Assembly (NCBI RefSeq): GCF_007050985.1
Contig: NZ_VHSF01000002.1
Location: 372,001 to 436,000 of the forward strand
DNA length: 64,000 nucleotides
DNA from: Christiangramia sabulilitoris
GTDB lineage: Bacteria; Bacteroidota; Bacteroidia; Flavobacteriales; Flavobacteriaceae
Direction of reading: 5' to 3'
The notes under the pieces were generated by a model, which was given only the letters and a program-made list of their open reading frames with translations, did no database searches and was not told the origin of the DNA. The translations under genes and the position numbers were made by a program. Below, piece by piece: positions 61,320 through 64,000 of the stretch; position 1 is the stretch's first letter; each line of letters opens with the position of its first letter.

Positions 61320-62168
61320 TTAATCTTTTGAAGCGACAAGTTTGGAATACCTGGTCCAGTATACCTCGGGGTTTTTGAGCTGGTTCATTTCATTTTTCCA
61401 TTTTTGAATATTTTCTTCATCACCTTCCTCTTTGAACAAACAGTAATTCAAAAAACAGTAGATACCCCAGTTATACTTTCTTAGATCTTCTTCATCGATC
61501 TTTTTTTCAAGGAATCTTCCCACCTTCCGATAATTCCCCTCATACAGGTCCACATTTGCTTCCAGGAGTTTTATCTTTTGTTCCATCATATTATAATTAG
61601 ACTGTTTTGAGTCCAGCAGATCTTCTGTTTCTGATAGATATTCCTTCGCGAGTGCTAATACAGTATGCCTAACCTCGGGGTCTTCCAGGTAAAGGCTGAA
61701 ATCGAGATATTTCTGAGCAAGTCTCAAAGCAGTGGAATAACTTGGCTGCCGGTTGAAATAAGCAGTTTCAAGTTGCATAAAAGAGGTATTAAGTCGATAC
61801 TTTTCCAGAATGCGCAGCGTTTGCATTTTATCTGTATAACCAAGATTATTGTGCAGCACCTTGCCATTAGCATCCATAATGACAACGTAGGGAATTCCAC
61901 GAACACCATATTCATTCACTAACTGCCTTTGCGTATCAAAATCTACCCTTAGCGGGACATAATTAGCAAGGACATCCTTTACCTCTTCTTCACTCCAAAC
62001 ATCCCGGTCCATTTTCTTGCAGGGACCACACCAATTCGCCCAGAAATCAACAAGGATCAATTTATTGCTGGCTATCGCAACTTTCTGCGCGGTCACCAGG
62101 TCTGTATACCAATTGGTCGCGTAAAGATTGGGAGTCGATAAGAAAAGGAGGAGGAAAAGTTTCTTCAC
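61320..62168 (-). CDS. Secreted thioredoxin-fold protein with helical C-terminal half
   Basis: This 282-residue protein begins at GTG 62168, which gives a good signal peptide (LFLLLFLSTPNLYA). A thioredoxin domain fills about 25-135, with active site DFWANWCGPCKKMD and the cis-Pro region YGVRGIPYVVIMDANGKVL. From about 140 to the end it is helical and TPR-like (SYSTALRLAQKYLDFSLYLED, GNYRKVGRFLEKKIDE). It resembles DsbD-gamma or TlpA-type periplasmic reductants; the partner is unknown. It is convergent with namZ. Confidence 0.88.
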   Translation of the reverse strand: MKKLFLLLFLSTPNLYATNWYTDLVTAQKVAIASNKLILVDFWANWCGPCKKMDRDVWSEEEVKDVLANYVPLRVDFDTQRQLVNEYGVRGIPYVVIMDANGKVLHNNLGYTDKMQTLRILEKYRLNTSFMQLETAYFNRQPSYSTALRLAQKYLDFSLYLEDPEVRHTVLALAKEYLSETEDLLDSKQSNYNMMEQKIKLLEANVDLYEGNYRKVGRFLEKKIDEEDLRKYNWGIYCFLNYCLFKEEGDEENIQKWKNEMNQLKNPEVYWTRYSKLVASKD

Positions 62169-62208
62169 GGTTATAAATTTTGTTAAATAAAAACAAAATT
62201 TTTTAGAC

Positions 62209-62709
62209 CTAAAAGTTAGTTTTCAATCTTTTTTTCATTTCCTCCACAATATTGTAAGCTGCAGGGCATACAGCGGTATTCCTGATAGTTATACCAGAGA
62301 TCTTATGAAAATCCTTACGGTCTGTATGAGGATATTCCCGGCAGGCCTTGGGCCTTTTTTCATAAATTGAACAATAATTATCTGTTCCTAAAAAAGGACA
62401 AGGAACCTGCTGCAGTACGTAATCATTTTCTTCATCAAGCCTCAGGTAAGTATCTATAAAATCACCCGGCTTCATCCTGAAATGTTTACTTATCCTTTCA
62501 ATATCCTTCTGAGTAAAAAGTGGGCCGGTAGTCTTACAGCAATTAGCGCAGGTAAGACAATCTGTTCTGGAAAATTCATCTTCATGCAATTCAACCATAA
62601 GGCTATCCAGATCCTTTGGCGGTCTTTTCTTAAGTTTAGAAAAGAACTTTCTATTTTCCTTCTTCTTATCTTTGGCCTTTTCAGGTAACCTTTTAAGAAT
62701 TTCTTCCAT
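62209..62709 (-). CDS. YkgJ-family cysteine cluster protein
   Basis: This 166-residue cytoplasmic protein has the Cys pattern of the YkgJ (CxxCxxCC) family: RTDCLTCANCCKTTGP, then CPFLGTDNYCSIYEKRPKACREYPH, and a late Cys in NTAVCPAAYNI. The cysteines should bind zinc or an iron-sulfur cluster. A basic N-terminal tail (KAKDKKKENRKFFSKLKKRPPKD) may bind nucleic acid. Its ATG overlaps the TTG start of the divergent methyltransferase by one base. Confidence 0.88.
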   Translation of the reverse strand: MEEILKRLPEKAKDKKKENRKFFSKLKKRPPKDLDSLMVELHEDEFSRTDCLTCANCCKTTGPLFTQKDIERISKHFRMKPGDFIDTYLRLDEENDYVLQQVPCPFLGTDNYCSIYEKRPKACREYPHTDRKDFHKISGITIRNTAVCPAAYNIVEEMKKRLKTNF

Positions 62710-63410
62710 TGGACAAAAATAAGGATATATTCGGCGCAGCCATCAAAGCATTTTATAAAGAAAATGATCAAACAGATATCACGGTACATTCACCAGATTT
62801 TGATGATGATATTATCCCCATCGATTATCTTTTCAGGGAATTTGACGAAATGCCCCAAATTGAGCAGATCGCGCTGCAAAGTTGTGAAGGTAAGGTTCTG
62901 GATGTAGGCTGTGGAGCAGGAAGTCATGCTCTCTATTTGCAAAACATTAAAAATTTAGATGTAAAAGCCATAGACACTTCTCCCGGAGCGATAGAGATCG
63001 CCAGAGAAAGAGGAGTCAGAAATGCTTTTTGCGAAGACTTTTTTAAGATAGAGAAGCAAACCTATGACTGCATTTTAATGCTTATGAATGGTAGCGGCAT
63101 CATTGGGACACTGGATAATCTGCCGCAGTTCTTTGCACAGGCAAAGACTCTTCTAAATGCAGGAGGTAAAATATTACTGGATTCTTCAGACCTTATTTTC
63201 CTTTTTGATGATGACGATGTAAATACAGACTCCTATTATGGCGAGTTAAGTTACCAGTTAAGTTATAAAGGTCTCAATTCAGATCATTTTGACTGGTTAT
63301 TTATCGGTCAGGAACTGTTAATCAAAAAAGCGAATGAACATGGTTTTGATTGCAGAATAATTGCTCAAGGAGAAAATCATGATTTTTTAGCCAGCCTAAA
63401 CGTTAGATAA
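62709..63410 (+). CDS. Class I SAM-dependent methyltransferase
   Basis: This 233-residue protein begins at TTG 62709; a stop lies five codons upstream and no ATG is available before the conserved N-terminus DKNKDIFGAAIKAFYK. The SAM-binding motif I is GKVLDVGCGAGSHALYL, motif II VKAIDTSPGAIEIARERG, motif IV YDCILMLMNGSGIIG, and a fifth strand follows with GGKILLDSSD. The substrate is unknown. It is divergent from ykgJ with starts overlapping. Confidence 0.88.
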   Translation: MDKNKDIFGAAIKAFYKENDQTDITVHSPDFDDDIIPIDYLFREFDEMPQIEQIALQSCEGKVLDVGCGAGSHALYLQNIKNLDVKAIDTSPGAIEIARERGVRNAFCEDFFKIEKQTYDCILMLMNGSGIIGTLDNLPQFFAQAKTLLNAGGKILLDSSDLIFLFDDDDVNTDSYYGELSYQLSYKGLNSDHFDWLFIGQELLIKKANEHGFDCRIIAQGENHDFLASLNVR

Positions 63411-63482
63411 TTTATCCTGTAAACTCTTTATTTGCAAATGATTTCAGAACTCAAAAAATACCATATTACTTACTATTTTTCC

Positions 63483-63490
63483 TATTTTTG
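63483..63490 (+). promoter_or_regulatory. Candidate -7 element of the last gene
   Basis: TATTTTTG, matching TAnnTTTG, lies 21 bases before the start at 63512; no -33 element is clear. Confidence 0.45.
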
Positions 63491-63511
63491 CAACATTCAT
63501 TTAAATTCAAT

Positions 63512-64000
63512 ATGAACAGATTAAAAAGAATAGTACTTTTTCTCGCTTTTACTTCACTCATCTTTTCATGTACCTCAGATAGCCCTTCTGAAACTGGTGA
63601 TGGTATAGACAGATCTGGTAACCTCAGGTTAACAGGTTCATCAGGATCAGACCTTCTCAGCGATATGAAATTCACCTCAATGAATATAGAGATTGTCTAT
63701 GTGGAAGGTTTTCGACCTACTGATGAAGCGATCAATATCTTGAAAAATTTCCTCGCCGCCAGAACGTTTAAACCTGATGGGATCTCTGTCACTTTAAGAT
63801 CTGTGGAATCCTCAGGTAGTTCTCCATTTTCTGAAGCTGACATTACTAAGGTAGAGAGGGATACCAGAACCGCATACAATGCAGGTGATGAAATAGCTGT
63901 ATGGATCTACTTTGCCGATGGTGAAAAAGAGAATCCGGAGCAAAATCTTGTAACACTTGGTTCAGCATTTAGAAATACCTCCATCATTATTTATGAAAAG
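63512..64000 (+). CDS. Lipoprotein, probable membrane metalloprotease (partial at 3' end)
   Basis: The gene begins at ATG 63512 and stays open to the window edge (163 codons). It has a lipoprotein signal (FLAFTSLIFSC, Cys20). The mature start SGNLRLTGSSGSDLLSDMKFTSMNIEIVYVEGF and ADGEKENPEQNLVTLGSAFRNTSIIIYEK resemble flavobacterial lipoproteins annotated as membrane metalloproteases. The zinc-binding His motif expected there would lie past the edge, so that activity cannot be confirmed from this window. Confidence 0.65.
   Translation, partial: MNRLKRIVLFLAFTSLIFSCTSDSPSETGDGIDRSGNLRLTGSSGSDLLSDMKFTSMNIEIVYVEGFRPTDEAINILKNFLAARTFKPDGISVTLRSVESSGSSPFSEADITKVERDTRTAYNAGDEIAVWIYFADGEKENPEQNLVTLGSAFRNTSIIIYEK

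Overview
The window is a chromosomal segment of a marine-type member of the Bacteroidota, most likely family Flavobacteriaceae (Gramella/Christiangramia-like, inferred from protein style and gene order; I could not search). Pointers are the promoter motif TAnnTTTG, almost no Shine-Dalgarno sequences except in front of rpsU, many Flavobacteria-type secreted proteins and lipoproteins (DUF4136, DUF4369, DUF1343/NamZ, SprB-like and OmpA modules), and the order rpsU-xerC-hpf-tRNAs-tuf-tRNA-Trp-secE-nusG-rplKAJL-rpoBC. Nearly everything is housekeeping or conserved accessory. I see no prophage, insertion sequence, CRISPR array or obvious defence island.

Region by region. 1-10 kb: the tail of an unknown gene, a secreted TPR protein, pheT, a DUF4136 lipoprotein, a fasciclin protein, three small unknown proteins, fabH and a secreted S9 peptidase. 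10-18 kb: an aarF/tetR pair, htpG, a lipoprotein and a TPR hybrid histidine kinase. 18-25 kb: a DoxX-like protein with alkB, an S1/P1 nuclease, and a compact run of SPFH, small membrane protein, alpha/beta hydrolase, an Arc-like ribbon-helix-helix protein and a Cof-type phosphatase, followed by a DUF819 permease and a DUF4369 lipoprotein. 25-33 kb: a tRNA-Thr with a 101-bp tandem repeat of its own 3' end and terminator, then idi-queD-bcp, an OmpA-fusion protein, prfC, a 156-bp repeat array, a sodium:alanine symporter, DUF3467 and DinB genes.

33-49 kb is the transcription/translation core, all on the minus strand: rpsU, xerC, hpf, tRNA-Thr/Tyr/Gly/Thr, tuf, tRNA-Trp, secE, nusG, rplK, rplA, rplJ, rplL, rpoB, rpoC. 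It carries several regulatory structures: a full Shine-Dalgarno before rpsU, a promoter lying over a terminator before the tRNA genes, and strong hairpins between tuf and tRNA-Trp and between rplL and rpoB. 49-64 kb: a metallo-beta-lactamase-fold protein, an acyl-CoA dehydrogenase with a stray copy of its own 3' end, a ComEA-like protein, an AGCS symporter with an unusual periplasmic extension, a K+ channel/PspC/DUF2851 operon, a GDSL hydrolase, a PLP-dependent cysteine synthase-type enzyme, a LolE-like permease divergent from NamZ, a thioredoxin-fold protein, YkgJ divergent from a methyltransferase, and the start of a lipoprotein.

I did not find a convincing complete undescribed system. The best leads are the AGCS transporter with SprB-like and lipoyl-like modules, the tRNA-Thr tail/terminator/palindrome repeats at two loci, the rpsU Shine-Dalgarno autoregulation signal, and the SPFH-to-RHH gene run.
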